A program made the position numbers and the translations under genes. Shown here piece after piece: positions 28,122 through 36,159 of a stretch of 64,000 bases of DNA. The stretch is from contig NZ_CP088923.1 of assembly GCF_021545845.1 (NCBI RefSeq), forward strand, positions 1,922,001-1,986,000, given 5' to 3'. The notes beneath the pieces are model-generated. The model saw only the letters and a list, made by a program, of their open reading frames with translations. It did no database searches and had not been told where the DNA came from. Source of the stretch: Rhodanobacter thiooxydans. Its GTDB lineage: Bacteria > Pseudomonadota > Gammaproteobacteria > Xanthomonadales > Rhodanobacteraceae. The stretch's first letter is position 1, and each line of letters starts with the position of its first letter.

Positions 28122-29396
28122 ATGAGTCGCACTCTAGCCGAATGGCTGGCGTACCAGGAACGCGTCAACGTCCACAGCATCGAGCTGGGACTGGACCGGG
28201 TTCGCGAGGTTTGGCGACGGATGAGCGCGCCGGCGCCGGCGAAACGGGTGATCACGGTCGGCGGCACCAACGGCAAGGGTTCTACCGTGGCATTGCTGGA
28301 GGCGATGCTGCGTGCCGCCGACCTGCGCGTGGGCGCATTCACCTCGCCGCACCTGCTGGAATACAACGAGCGCGTGCGCATTGGCGGCGTCGATGCCGAT
28401 GACGCTGCGCTGATCGCCTCTTTCGAGCGGATCGAGGCGTCACGCGGCAGCATGCCGTTGACCTATTTCGAATTCGGCGCGCTGGCCGCGCTGGACCTGT
28501 TCGCCCGTGCCGCGCTGGACGTGGCGGTGCTGGAAGTCGGCCTGGGCGGGCGGCTGGATGCGGTCAACATCATCGACGCCGACGTGGCGGTGATCACCAC
28601 GGTGGACCTGGACCACATGGAATGGCTTGGCCCGGACCGCGACAGCATCGGACACGAGAAGGCCGGCATCGCGCGTGCCGGACGGCCGGCGATCGTGGGC
28701 GAGCTGGACCCGCCGGCTGGGCTGCTCGACGCGCTGGCCGAGCGCGGCGCGCGGGTCGAGCGGGCCGGCATCGATTTCAGCATCGAGCGGCACCAGGACG
28801 GCTGGCGCTGGCGCCACCGCGACGGCAGCGCGATGGAGCTGCCCGACCCGGCATTGGCGGCGCCGGTGCAGTACGCGAATGCGGCAGCGGCGATCGCCGC
28901 GTTGCACGCGCTTGACCTGGAGGCGTTCACGCCGAGCAGTTTTTTCGCGGCGGTCAGCGCGGGCCTGCACGAGGTACGGGTGCCGGCGCGGTTGCAGTCG
29001 ATCGGCGGCGAGCCGCCGGTGATCGTGGATGTGGGCCACAATCCGCAGGCCGCCCGCGCGCTGGCCGAATGGCTGGATCTGCAGGCGCCGACGCGGGTGC
29101 ATGCGGTGTACGGCGCGTTGGCGGACAAGGACGTGGCCGGGGTGATCGGTGCGCTCGGCCCGCACATTGGCCACTGGCACCTGGCCGGGCTGGACCAGGC
29201 CACCCCGCGCGGCATGCCGGTGGCCGCGCTGGCTGCGGTGCTGCGGCAGGTGCTGCCGCAGGCGCCGTACGACGCGCATGCTGACGTGACCGCCGCGCTG
29301 GCGGCGGCCCGCGCCGTCGCACAGCCGAACGAACGCATCCTCGCGTTCGGCTCGTTCTTCGTGGCCAGCGCGGTGCTCGCTGAACGCATCGGCTGA
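28122..29396 (+). CDS. folC: Bifunctional folylpolyglutamate synthase/dihydrofolate synthase
   Basis: A 424-residue cytoplasmic Mur-ligase-type enzyme that adds Glu to dihydropteroate and to folates using ATP. The P-loop ITVGGTNGKGST (about residues 45-56), the FTSPHL motif, the DVAVLEVGLGGRLDAVN block and the C-terminal VDVGHNPQAARAL domain are all present, and length is normal. It is the first visible gene of the classical folC-dedD-cvpA-purF cluster. The short gaps downstream (77 nt, 39 nt, 27 nt) fit one transcription unit. ATG 28122 follows TGCATGAAGTCACTGC without a clear ribosome site. Confidence 0.95.
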   Translation: MSRTLAEWLAYQERVNVHSIELGLDRVREVWRRMSAPAPAKRVITVGGTNGKGSTVALLEAMLRAADLRVGAFTSPHLLEYNERVRIGGVDADDAALIASFERIEASRGSMPLTYFEFGALAALDLFARAALDVAVLEVGLGGRLDAVNIIDADVAVITTVDLDHMEWLGPDRDSIGHEKAGIARAGRPAIVGELDPPAGLLDALAERGARVERAGIDFSIERHQDGWRWRHRDGSAMELPDPALAAPVQYANAAAAIAALHALDLEAFTPSSFFAAVSAGLHEVRVPARLQSIGGEPPVIVDVGHNPQAARALAEWLDLQAPTRVHAVYGALADKDVAGVIGALGPHIGHWHLAGLDQATPRGMPVAALAAVLRQVLPQAPYDAHADVTAALAAARAVAQPNERILAFGSFFVASAVLAERIG

Positions 29397-29473
29397 GGGT
29401 GAGCCATGGCGTCCGGCGCGGGCAGGTATAATTGCGTTGTTGTGCACCGCGTTTGCCGCCCTGGAGCGAAAAC

Positions 29474-30499
29474 TTGAAAACACGCCTGCTGGGAGCCGCC
29501 GTCCTGATTGCGCTGGCGGTTCTGTTCGTGCCCATGTTCTTTTCCAGTACCCCGCCGGCGCCGGGCGGCGACCAGGCGGTCAGTCTGGCGATCCCGCCAG
29601 CGCCGGACCGTGACCTGCAGACGCGCACCATGAGCCTGGCGGCGGGCGCCGCGAGCGCCGCCAGCGCGCCGTCGCCGTCGGCACCGCCGGCCTCGAGCGA
29701 CCGGCTGGCCACGGTGAACATCGGCTCCAGCCGCCCGCGCGACGTCGAAACCGACCCCGAGGCGGGCAAGCCGCCGCAACCGACCACGGTGACCATCGGT
29801 TCGGGTACTTCGCCCAGCCAGCCGGTGATTCCGCAGCAGACCACCCCGTCGCCGACCAGGGCGAACACCGCCACGGCGCCGGCGAAGAAGCCGCAGACCG
29901 TGGCGGTCGTGCCGCCGTCCCGGCCGGTGGCTGCGGCGCCGATGGCAGCTGCGCCCGCACTGGCTGCGGCGCGCGGCAACTACACGCTCAATCTCAGCGC
30001 CTACGCCAGTGCGGCCGGCGCCGCCAGCCTGGAACGTCGGGTGCGGGCGCTGGGCTATCCGGTCAGCGGCCACGCCATCACCCAGGCCGGCCAGCCGCGC
30101 ACCCTGGTCACCGCCGGGCCGTTCGAGACGCGCGCCGCGGCCGAGGCTGCGCGCTTGAAGATCACCCAGTCGATCCCCGGCGTGCCGGCCCGGCTCGAAC
30201 AGGACGCCAGCCGCGAAAGCGCCGCGGCGGCGCCCGCGACTGCGGCCACGGGCACCGCCAAGGCCGGCGGCTGGGCGGTGCAGCTGGCGGCGATGAGCGA
30301 CCAGGCCGATGCGAACGCGCTGCGCGACAAGCTGCGTGCGAACGGTTTCGACGGCTTCGTCGATTCGGTGCAATCCGGCGGCCGGCGGTTGTGGCGCGTG
30401 CGGGCCGGCCCGCAGACCCAGCGCGCCGATGCGCAGCGCGTGCACGACCAGATCAAGGCGAAGCTGGGCATCGACGGCAACGTCGTGCCGGTACCCTGA
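29474..30499 (+). CDS. dedD: SPOR-domain cell-division protein (DedD-like)
   Basis: A 341-residue protein with one N-terminal transmembrane helix (about residues 6-22, LLGAAVLIALAVLFVPMFF), a long Ala/Pro/Ser-rich periplasmic linker (about 25-170) and two SPOR-like repeats: GNYTLNLSAYAS...VTAGPFETRAAAEA (about 168-245) and GWAVQLAAMSDQADANALRDKL to the C-terminus. SPOR domains bind denuded septal peptidoglycan, placing the protein at the division site. Two repeats instead of one is noteworthy. The start is TTG at 29474, nine bases after GGAGCG; the upstream in-frame ATG lacks such a site. Confidence 0.85.
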   Translation: MKTRLLGAAVLIALAVLFVPMFFSSTPPAPGGDQAVSLAIPPAPDRDLQTRTMSLAAGAASAASAPSPSAPPASSDRLATVNIGSSRPRDVETDPEAGKPPQPTTVTIGSGTSPSQPVIPQQTTPSPTRANTATAPAKKPQTVAVVPPSRPVAAAPMAAAPALAAARGNYTLNLSAYASAAGAASLERRVRALGYPVSGHAITQAGQPRTLVTAGPFETRAAAEAARLKITQSIPGVPARLEQDASRESAAAAPATAATGTAKAGGWAVQLAAMSDQADANALRDKLRANGFDGFVDSVQSGGRRLWRVRAGPQTQRADAQRVHDQIKAKLGIDGNVVPVP

Positions 30500-30538
30500 G
30501 CGCGCTGGCGTCGGTACGGAACCCGCGCGGATGAACGG

Positions 30539-31168
30539 ATGAACTGGACCGACGACATCATCCTTGGCGTGCTGGCCCTGTCGGTCTTCGTCGGCCTATG
30601 GCGCGGCCTGGTCTCCGAGGTGCTGGCGCTGGCGATCTGGATTGCCGCGTTCTGGGTGGCGTGGATGCTCGGCCCCGCCGCGGCGGCACGGCTGGAGCAT
30701 GTGATCGAGCTGTCGTCGGCGCGGATCATCGTGGGCTATGGGCTCTGCTTCGTCGCCGTGCTGATACTCGGTGCGCTGCTGCGTTTCGTGATCGGCAGGC
30801 TGATCGAGGGCACCGGGCTGTCCGGCACCGATCGGCTGCTGGGCATGCTGTTCGGCTTTGCGCGCGGCGTGTTGCTGGTGACCCTGCTGGTGTTCCTGGT
30901 CGGTTTCACCGCGTTCACGCGCGATCCGTGGTGGCGGCAGTCAGTGCTGTTGCCGCACTTTCAGCACATGGCGGCCTGGCTGGGCCAGCAGGTGCCGCCG
31001 GGCGTGCGCGAATATCTCCACCCGCCGGCGACGCTCGGCCGGTGGTCCGGCTTGCCGGCGGCGCGGCCGGACCCCATATCGGGCAAGGCGCCCGCGCCGG
31101 CCGCGAGCGTGCGGTATCCGGCGTCACCGGCGGCGGCCGGCACGGCCGGTCCACCCCGGACTTTCTGA
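30539..31168 (+). CDS. cvpA: Colicin V production protein CvpA homologue
   Basis: A 209-residue inner-membrane protein with four hydrophobic segments: WTDDIILGVLALSVFVGLWR (about 3-22), LAIWIAAFWVAWML, IIVGYGLCFVAVLILGALL and GVLLVTLLVFLVGF. A Pro/Ala-rich cytoplasmic or periplasmic tail of about 70 residues follows. CvpA supports envelope integrity and purF expression in E. coli. Its place between dedD and purF is the conserved gammaproteobacterial order. Confidence 0.9.
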   Translation: MNWTDDIILGVLALSVFVGLWRGLVSEVLALAIWIAAFWVAWMLGPAAAARLEHVIELSSARIIVGYGLCFVAVLILGALLRFVIGRLIEGTGLSGTDRLLGMLFGFARGVLLVTLLVFLVGFTAFTRDPWWRQSVLLPHFQHMAAWLGQQVPPGVREYLHPPATLGRWSGLPAARPDPISGKAPAPAASVRYPASPAAAGTAGPPRTF

Positions 31169-31195
31169 ACCATCCTTTGAAGCAGGCAACAAACC

Positions 31196-32671
31196 ATGTG
31201 CGGAATCATCGGCATTGTCGGTACCACCGAAGTGGCATCGGCGCTCTATGACGGCCTGACGGTGCTGCAGCACCGCGGCCAGGACGCGGCCGGCATCGCC
31301 ACGGTGGATGGCGCGCGGCTGCGCCTGCACAAGGGCAACGGACTGGTGCGCGACGTGTTCGGGCAGAGCGCGATGAGCGGCCTGCGCGGGCGCATCGGCA
31401 TCGGCCACTGCCGCTACCCCACCGCCGGCTCGGAAGGCTCGGCCGAGGCCCAGCCGTTCTACGTCAACTCGCCGTACGGCATCGCGTTCGCGCACAACGG
31501 CAACCTGGTCAACACCGACGCGCTGCGCCGCGAGATGTTCCAGGACGACCGCCGCCACATCAACACCGATTCCGATTCCGAGGTGCTGCTGAACGTGCTG
31601 GCGCACGAGTTGCAGATCCAGGACCGGATGGAGCTGACCCCGGACCACATCTTCAAGGCAGTGGCCGGCGTGCACGCGCGCGCCCGCGGCGGCTACGCCT
31701 GCATCGCCCTGCTGCTGGGCTACGGCCTGATCGCGTTCCGCGATCCGAACGGCATTCGCCCGCTGGTGCTGGGTGAGCGGATCAGCGGCGAGGGCCGCGA
31801 GTACGCGGTGGCGTCGGAGTCGGTGGCGCTGGACATCCTCGGCTTCAAGCGCATCCGCGACGTGGCGCCGGGCGAGGCGGTGATCATCACCGACGCCGGC
31901 CAGCTGTACACCCGCCGCTGCGCCGAGGGCGCGCCGCACACGCCGTGCATCTTCGAATACGTGTACCTGGCCCGGCCCGACTCGATGATCGAGGACGTGT
32001 CGGTGTACAAGGCGCGCCTGCGCATGGGCGAGAAGCTGGCCGAGAAGATCCTGCGCGAACGGCCCGACCACGGCATCGACGCGGTGATCCCGATCCCCGA
32101 CACCGCGCGCACCGCCGCCAGCGCGCTGGCCGGCGCGCTCGGCGTGCCGTTCCGCGAGGGCTTCGTCAAGAACCGCTACATCGGCCGCACCTTCATCATG
32201 CCGGGGCAGGGCGAGCGGGTGAAATCGGTGCGCCGCAAGCTCAACGCGATCGACCTGGAGTTCCGCAAGAAGAACGTGCTGCTGGTGGACGACTCGATCG
32301 TGCGCGGCACCACCTCGAAACAGATCATCCAGATGGCCCGCGACGCCGGCGCGAAGAACGTCTACTTCGCCTCCGCCGCGCCGCCGGTGCGCTACCCGAA
32401 CGTGTACGGCATCGACATGCCGTCGGCTTCGGAACTGGTCGCCGCCGGGCGCACCGAGAAGGAGGTCGAGCAGGCGATCGGCGCCGACTGGTTGATCTAC
32501 CAGGACCTGAAGGACCTGATCTGGGCGGTGCAGGACGGCAACGAGGAACTGAAGCAGTTCGACGCTTCGTGCTTCTCCGGCGAGTACGTCACCGGCCTCG
32601 ACCAGAGCTACCTGGCGCAGATCGAAATGCTGCGCTCGGACGACGCCAAGGCCGCGCGGCGGGCAGGCTGA
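31196..32671 (+). CDS. purF: Amidophosphoribosyltransferase
   Basis: A 491-residue enzyme of the first committed step of purine synthesis (PRPP plus glutamine to phosphoribosylamine). Cys2 of MCGIIGIVG is the N-terminal nucleophile of the Ntn-type glutaminase domain, which runs to about residue 235. The PRTase domain has the PRPP loop [14 protein letters not shown] (about residue 360-373). Length and order are standard; regulation by PurR-like factors is not visible. A REP palindrome follows 16 nt after the stop, and an IS110 element is inserted in its right arm. Confidence 0.96.
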   Translation: MCGIIGIVGTTEVASALYDGLTVLQHRGQDAAGIATVDGARLRLHKGNGLVRDVFGQSAMSGLRGRIGIGHCRYPTAGSEGSAEAQPFYVNSPYGIAFAHNGNLVNTDALRREMFQDDRRHINTDSDSEVLLNVLAHELQIQDRMELTPDHIFKAVAGVHARARGGYACIALLLGYGLIAFRDPNGIRPLVLGERISGEGREYAVASESVALDILGFKRIRDVAPGEAVIITDAGQLYTRRCAEGAPHTPCIFEYVYLARPDSMIEDVSVYKARLRMGEKLAEKILRERPDHGIDAVIPIPDTARTAASALAGALGVPFREGFVKNRYIGRTFIMPGQGERVKSVRRKLNAIDLEFRKKNVLLVDDSIVRGTTSKQIIQMARDAGAKNVYFASAAPPVRYPNVYGIDMPSASELVAAGRTEKEVEQAIGADWLIYQDLKDLIWAVQDGNEELKQFDASCFSGEYVTGLDQSYLAQIEMLRSDDAKAARRAG

Positions 32672-32687
32672 GCCCCGTACTGCACGC

Positions 32688-32784
32688 GTAGGAGCGCACC
32701 CTGTCCACAAGGGACTTCCTTCGGTCGTGCGCGATGCTCTGATGTTGGACGGAGCCAAGAGCATCGCGCACAGGGTGCGCTCCT
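32688..32784. repeat. REP palindrome (GTAGGAGCGCACC type), right tip split by IS110
   Basis: The left arm GTAGGAGCGCACCCTGT (32688 on) pairs with the right arm ACAGGGTGCGCTCCT (to 32784), and an inner GCGCGATGCTC/GAGCATCGCGC match extends it. The expected final AC of CTCCTAC is missing here but follows the CT at 34064-34067, beyond the IS110 element. Joining the two sides gives GCGCTCCTAC, the standard REP end. Confidence 0.85.
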
Positions 32785-32837
32785 TAGGTCTTGATGTCCG
32801 ACCTGTCAGGGTCGAGCATTCCCGACTGATCATCGGG

Positions 32838-32988
32838 GGAACCGGGTGATGCCGATGCGCTCCTTTGGCTTCGAGCCCGTGACGTAGATGCACACCCCGG
32901 TTCCGATTTCGCTCATCCAGAAGTTTGAACGGTACCCTCGGCCCGCCACTGGCGTGAGCCTGCACACCTAAGGATCAGCCGGATGAGC
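32838..32988 (+). ncRNA. Predicted IS110 bridge RNA (target and donor binding loops)
   Basis: Two stem-internal-loop hairpins in the left end. Target loop: outer stem GGAACCGGG (32838-32846)/CCCGGTTCC (32896-32904) and apical stem GGCT-TCG-AGCC (32867-32877). Its left strand holds TGCGCTCCT (32856-32864), identical over 9 nt to the insertion site at 32776-32784, and its right strand holds GTAG (32884-32887), complementary to the right flank CTAC. Donor loop: outer stem GCTCATCC (32911-32918)/GGATGAGC (32981-32988) and apical CGCC-ACT-GGCG (32944-32954). The right strand ACCTAAG (32966-32972) is the exact complement of the left end CTTAGGT, and the left strand ACGGTA (32929-32934) equals the right end at 34057-34062. 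The RNA probably extends somewhat on both sides. Confidence 0.75.
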
Positions 32989-33022
32989 ATGGTGATCGGA
33001 ACAAACCATGCGAGGTAAGGCG

Positions 33023-34045
33023 ATGACAAACGTTGTGGGAGTGGATGTGGCCAAGGCCACGTTTGATGTGGCCGTTGGTCTGGCCAAGCCGGGCAAATTC
33101 CAGACACGCGCCAAGGTGGCCAATCGTGAAGAAGGCTTCCAGGAGTTGATGACCTGGTTGGACAAGCACGCGCCGGAAGCGGCGGTGTGCATGGAAGCGA
33201 CGGGGATCTATCACGAGGCACTGGCCATCTTCCTGGTACAGCAAGGCAAGACGGTCTACGTGGCCAATCCGGCGCAAGTAAAGTACTTCGGCAAGAGCCA
33301 GCTGACGCGAACCAAGACCGACCGCACAGACGCCAAGCTCATTGCGCAGTTCGCCACCAGTCAGCAGGCCGGCACCCATCCGATGGCGCCGTGGATGCCG
33401 CCGACAGCGGCCCAGCGCACCTTGCGCGCGCTGGTCGAACGGCTGGACGATCTCAAGGGCATGGAGCGGATGGAAGCGAACCGACTCGACGTCGCCAATG
33501 ACGCCGTACGCGACTCGGTGGAAGCGTCGCTCAAGGAACTGCGCAAGCAGATCAAGGCGCTGGAGCAGCGCATCAACAATCACATCGACAAGGATCCCCA
33601 GCTGCGCTACGACGCGGCGTTGATGACGTCCATCCCCGGCATCGCCAAGACCACGTCGGCCTCCCTGCTCGCCGCACTGGGCGACCTGCGACGCTTCGAC
33701 GCGCCGGGCAAGCTGGTCGCCTTCGCCGGCCTCAACCCGGCACGGCGCGAGTCGGGCACGCTCAAGGGACAGGTCCGGATCTCCAAAACCGGTGCCCCCG
33801 GCTTGCGCGCCAAACTCTACTTTCCCGCCATCTGCGCCAAGAACCACAACCCCGTGGTTCGTGCCTTCTGCGAACGGTTGCTCGCACGCGGGAAGCTCCC
33901 CATCGTGACCGTGTGTGCCGCCATGCGGAAGCTCCTGCACCTAGTCTGGGGCGTCATCCATACCAACTCGCTGTTTGATCCTGACTACCCCAGACACCGC
34001 CTCGTTGCCTCTGCGCACGCATCACCTGGATGCTCGCTTGCATAA
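33023..34045 (+). CDS. IS110-family DEDD transposase/recombinase
   Basis: A 340-residue recombinase. The N-terminal RuvC-like DEDD domain shows GVDVAKATFDVAV (Asp), CMEATGIYHEAL (Glu) and KTDRTDAKLIAQFA (Asp-Asp). A coiled-coil middle follows (about 125-185), then the C-terminal Tnp domain with SIPGIAKTTSASLLA and AFAGLNPARRESGT and the conserved Ser segment after it. IS110 enzymes use a bridge RNA to pair the target with the element's circular donor. ATG 33023 follows GAGGTAAGG; an ATG five codons upstream is also in frame. The gene is intact, so the element may be active. Confidence 0.93.
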   Translation: MTNVVGVDVAKATFDVAVGLAKPGKFQTRAKVANREEGFQELMTWLDKHAPEAAVCMEATGIYHEALAIFLVQQGKTVYVANPAQVKYFGKSQLTRTKTDRTDAKLIAQFATSQQAGTHPMAPWMPPTAAQRTLRALVERLDDLKGMERMEANRLDVANDAVRDSVEASLKELRKQIKALEQRINNHIDKDPQLRYDAALMTSIPGIAKTTSASLLAALGDLRRFDAPGKLVAFAGLNPARRESGTLKGQVRISKTGAPGLRAKLYFPAICAKNHNPVVRAFCERLLARGKLPIVTVCAAMRKLLHLVWGVIHTNSLFDPDYPRHRLVASAHASPGCSLA

Positions 34046-34077
34046 CGCGGAACGAGACGGTATCTACAGGAAACGCC

Positions 34078-34929
34078 ATGACCGACCTGCATGTCGCCGC
34101 CAAGCGCTGCCTCGACGCCACCGATCCGGCCGAAAAGCTGCGTCTCACCCATGAAACCTGGCAGGCGTTCCTCGCCGGCGAATTGCGCGCTGACCCCGCG
34201 TCGCCGCCGCCAGCGCCGATCGGACCGCCCGGCCGTCCCGCGAAACCGCAGCTGGTCAACGCCCGCCAGCTGCCGCAACGTGGCCTGGGCAGCGCGGAAG
34301 GCCGCGCCGCGCTGGTGCATGCGGTGGCCCACATCGAGTTCAACGCGATCAACCTGGCCTGGGATGCGGTGTACCGCTACCGCGGCATGCCGGCGGACTA
34401 CTACCGCGACTGGGCCAGCTGCGCACACGACGAGGCACGCCACTTTACGCTGCTGTCCGACCGGCTGGCCGAGCTCGGCTATGCCTACGGCGACTTCGAT
34501 GCGCACAACGGCCTGTGGGAAATGGCCGAGAAGACCGCCGGCCACGACACCGCGCGGATGGCGCTGGTGCCGCGCGTGCTGGAGGCACGCGGGCTGGACG
34601 TCACCCCCGGCATGATCGAGCGGCTGCGCGGCCTCGGCGACGAACGCACGGTGGCGATCCTGGAAGTGATCCTGCGCGAGGAAGTGGCCCACGTCGCCGC
34701 CGGCACCCGCTGGTACCGCCACTGCTGCGAACGCGACGGCCTCTACCCGATCGAGACGTTCTTCACCCTGCTGCGCGACTACATGGGCGTGAATCTGCGT
34801 GGGCCGTTCAACCGGCCGGCGCGGCTGCAGGCGGGCTTTGTCGAAGCCGAGCTGGATCGATTGGCGGCGTTGGCCGCAGAGTTGCCTGGCGCGACCGGGA
34901 GTTTTCAGTCTTGCTCAAACCGTCCGTGA
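34078..34929 (+). CDS. DUF455 ferritin-like protein
   Basis: A 283-residue protein with a ferritin-like four-helix diiron pattern: HIEFNAINLAWDAVYRY (Glu), WASCAHDEARHFTLL (ExxRH), and ILREEVAHVAAGTRWYRH (ExxH). This is the DUF455 family, sometimes annotated as MiaE-like or rhamnan-related; the reaction is unknown, but a di-iron oxygenase or hydroxylase role is plausible. The ribosome site AGGAAACGCC starts right after the REP/IS110 right boundary, so the insertion sits immediately in front of the gene and may have removed or supplied its promoter. The C-terminal ten residues lack similarity to the family core. Confidence 0.85.
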   Translation: MTDLHVAAKRCLDATDPAEKLRLTHETWQAFLAGELRADPASPPPAPIGPPGRPAKPQLVNARQLPQRGLGSAEGRAALVHAVAHIEFNAINLAWDAVYRYRGMPADYYRDWASCAHDEARHFTLLSDRLAELGYAYGDFDAHNGLWEMAEKTAGHDTARMALVPRVLEARGLDVTPGMIERLRGLGDERTVAILEVILREEVAHVAAGTRWYRHCCERDGLYPIETFFTLLRDYMGVNLRGPFNRPARLQAGFVEAELDRLAALAAELPGATGSFQSCSNRP

Positions 34930-35295
34930 AAACGGGGATAGAACCCGCGCCCGGTTTCGTCTGGCGAGTGAGATGAACTTGGCGGTCAGCATCAAGCCCC
35001 AGATGCGGGCGTTGACGAACAACGAATCGCTCTTGCCGAAATATGATTCCCTGTTCGCCTCGCTGAGCTCGGGCATCTCGCGCCTTCGCGTGCACGCGCG
35101 CCACAAGCTCGGCTGCGCGCGAGAGCGAGACCGCGTTCTGCAGCAGGCGCTGCGGCCTGGCCCAGCAACTCGTTCATCGTTTCGGTTTCGCCGCGGTAGT
35201 GAGCTGCTGCCATACGCGACCGAATTCACGCCCAAAAAATCGGACGTTGCGTCAACGGGTGTCGGATCCGAATTTTGCAGCGCACGGCGACCCGA
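34930..35295. other. 366-bp gap without a supportable gene
   Basis: Frames are open on both strands but show no domain, ribosome site or family pattern. Base composition is mixed. It separates the ferritin-like gene from the end of the hydantoinase operon and may be the left junction of the catabolic island. A TTTTTTGGG-like run on the minus side near 35236 is not a convincing terminator. Confidence 0.5.
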
Positions 35296-36159
35296 CTAAA
35301 CCCGATTGAAACGAAGTCCCTCGGCGCGCGTTTGCAGCCATCGCTCGGCATACGAGGTGCCGGCGCTGTTCAGCTCGAGCAGGACCAGTTCGTCGCGCTC
35401 GCGATCGAGCCAGCCGGAAAGACTGGTCGCCCGCGCGGTTGCAGCCGTGGCAATAGTGACAGCCTGCCGCGGCAAGTCCGTGGTGGGTGCTTCGTTGTCG
35501 GTCAAACCGACGAGACGACCCGTCGCGCCGTCGCGGCCGACGAAGTTGCCGTCGATGTCGCCGTGGACGTCGATGCTCAATTGCAGGCGCAGATCGCCCG
35601 CAATGGAGGAGACCCACGTGCCGCTCAGCGGACTTGACGCGTCCGGCTCGGCGCGATCGGTGGCTGCGGCGGTGATTTCGAGTGCGCCGTCGCCGGAAAC
35701 GTCGAAGTGAAGCTTGTCGATGTGGAATCCCGGCGTTGGGCCGCGGTCGCTCGCAGTACTGACCACGAGGTTGTGCAGCAGGAGCAGGCGCGGACCTTGT
35801 TGCGTCTGCAGGAGCTGGCCTCCCATGCCCGATACCCAATGCCTGCCATTGTCGCTACTGCTGCCGATCGGGCGCCAGCTGATCGACAGCGCGATGCCTC
35901 GGCCTCTCGTTTCATCAGTCGCAGCGGCGACGCAGCCGCGTACACGGTATTCCCCGCTCGCACCGGTATGCGAGCGGTAGACGCCGCGCAGATTGCTCCC
36001 GGACGTCGCGCCAGGCAGCAAGCCAGCGCGTTCCCTGTGAACCGAGCTATAGATGCCTTGCAGGCTGCCGTCGATCTCCGCCTGCAGACGCATCAGCGAA
36101 TCGTATTCGTTGCGCCAGAGCGGGCCGGCGATCACGGACGTCGTGTTGTCGTCAGCCAT
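35296..36159 (-). CDS. Tandem avidin/streptavidin-like protein of the hydantoinase operon
   Basis: A 287-residue protein without a signal peptide, made of two avidin-like barrels. Domain 1 (about 10-150) begins GPLWRNEYDSLMRLQAEIDG and LQGIYSSV, matching streptavidin GTWYNQLGS and LTGTYESAV. Trp15, Asn17, Ser21, Tyr37 and Ser39 match streptavidin Trp21, Asn23, Ser27, Tyr43 and Ser45, and Trp95 (ISWRP) and Trp108 (RHWVSG) match Trp79 and Trp92. It has an extra loop of about 20 residues after strand 3. Domain 2 (about 176-287) starts LSGTWVSSIAGD and ends ERWLQTRAEGLRF like avidin WKATRVG, but has lost most ligand residues. It overlaps the hydantoinase B stop by eight bases. Ligand unknown; see the findings. 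Confidence 0.7.
   Translation of the reverse strand: MADDNTTSVIAGPLWRNEYDSLMRLQAEIDGSLQGIYSSVHRERAGLLPGATSGSNLRGVYRSHTGASGEYRVRGCVAAATDETRGRGIALSISWRPIGSSSDNGRHWVSGMGGQLLQTQQGPRLLLLHNLVVSTASDRGPTPGFHIDKLHFDVSGDGALEITAAATDRAEPDASSPLSGTWVSSIAGDLRLQLSIDVHGDIDGNFVGRDGATGRLVGLTDNEAPTTDLPRQAVTIATAATARATSLSGWLDRERDELVLLELNSAGTSYAERWLQTRAEGLRFNRV

Larger units (their letters stand above)
32785..34065 (+). mobile_element. IS110-family element inserted at CT in a REP
   Basis: A 1.28-kb element bounded by CT at 32783-32784 and CT at 34064-34065. It has about 240 nt of non-coding left end, a DEDD transposase gene, and only 18 nt of right end, with no terminal inverted repeats. This is the IS110-subgroup layout in which the left end encodes a bridge RNA. 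Removal restores a complete REP arm directly upstream of the ferritin-like gene's ribosome site. Boundaries come from this reconstruction, not from a second copy. Confidence 0.75.

Noticed and set aside
34925..34965. Minus-strand sequence resembling a tRNA T-arm (GCGGGTTCTATCCCCGT), a possible att remnant for the island
   Set aside because: No acceptor stem, CCA or match to the tRNA-Pro or tRNA-Ser 3' ends in this window, and a T-arm-like hairpin alone is weak evidence.
34808..35235. Minus-strand open frames of about 100 codons after the ferritin-like gene
   Set aside because: They overlap that gene's 3' end, have no ribosome site, and show no family pattern.
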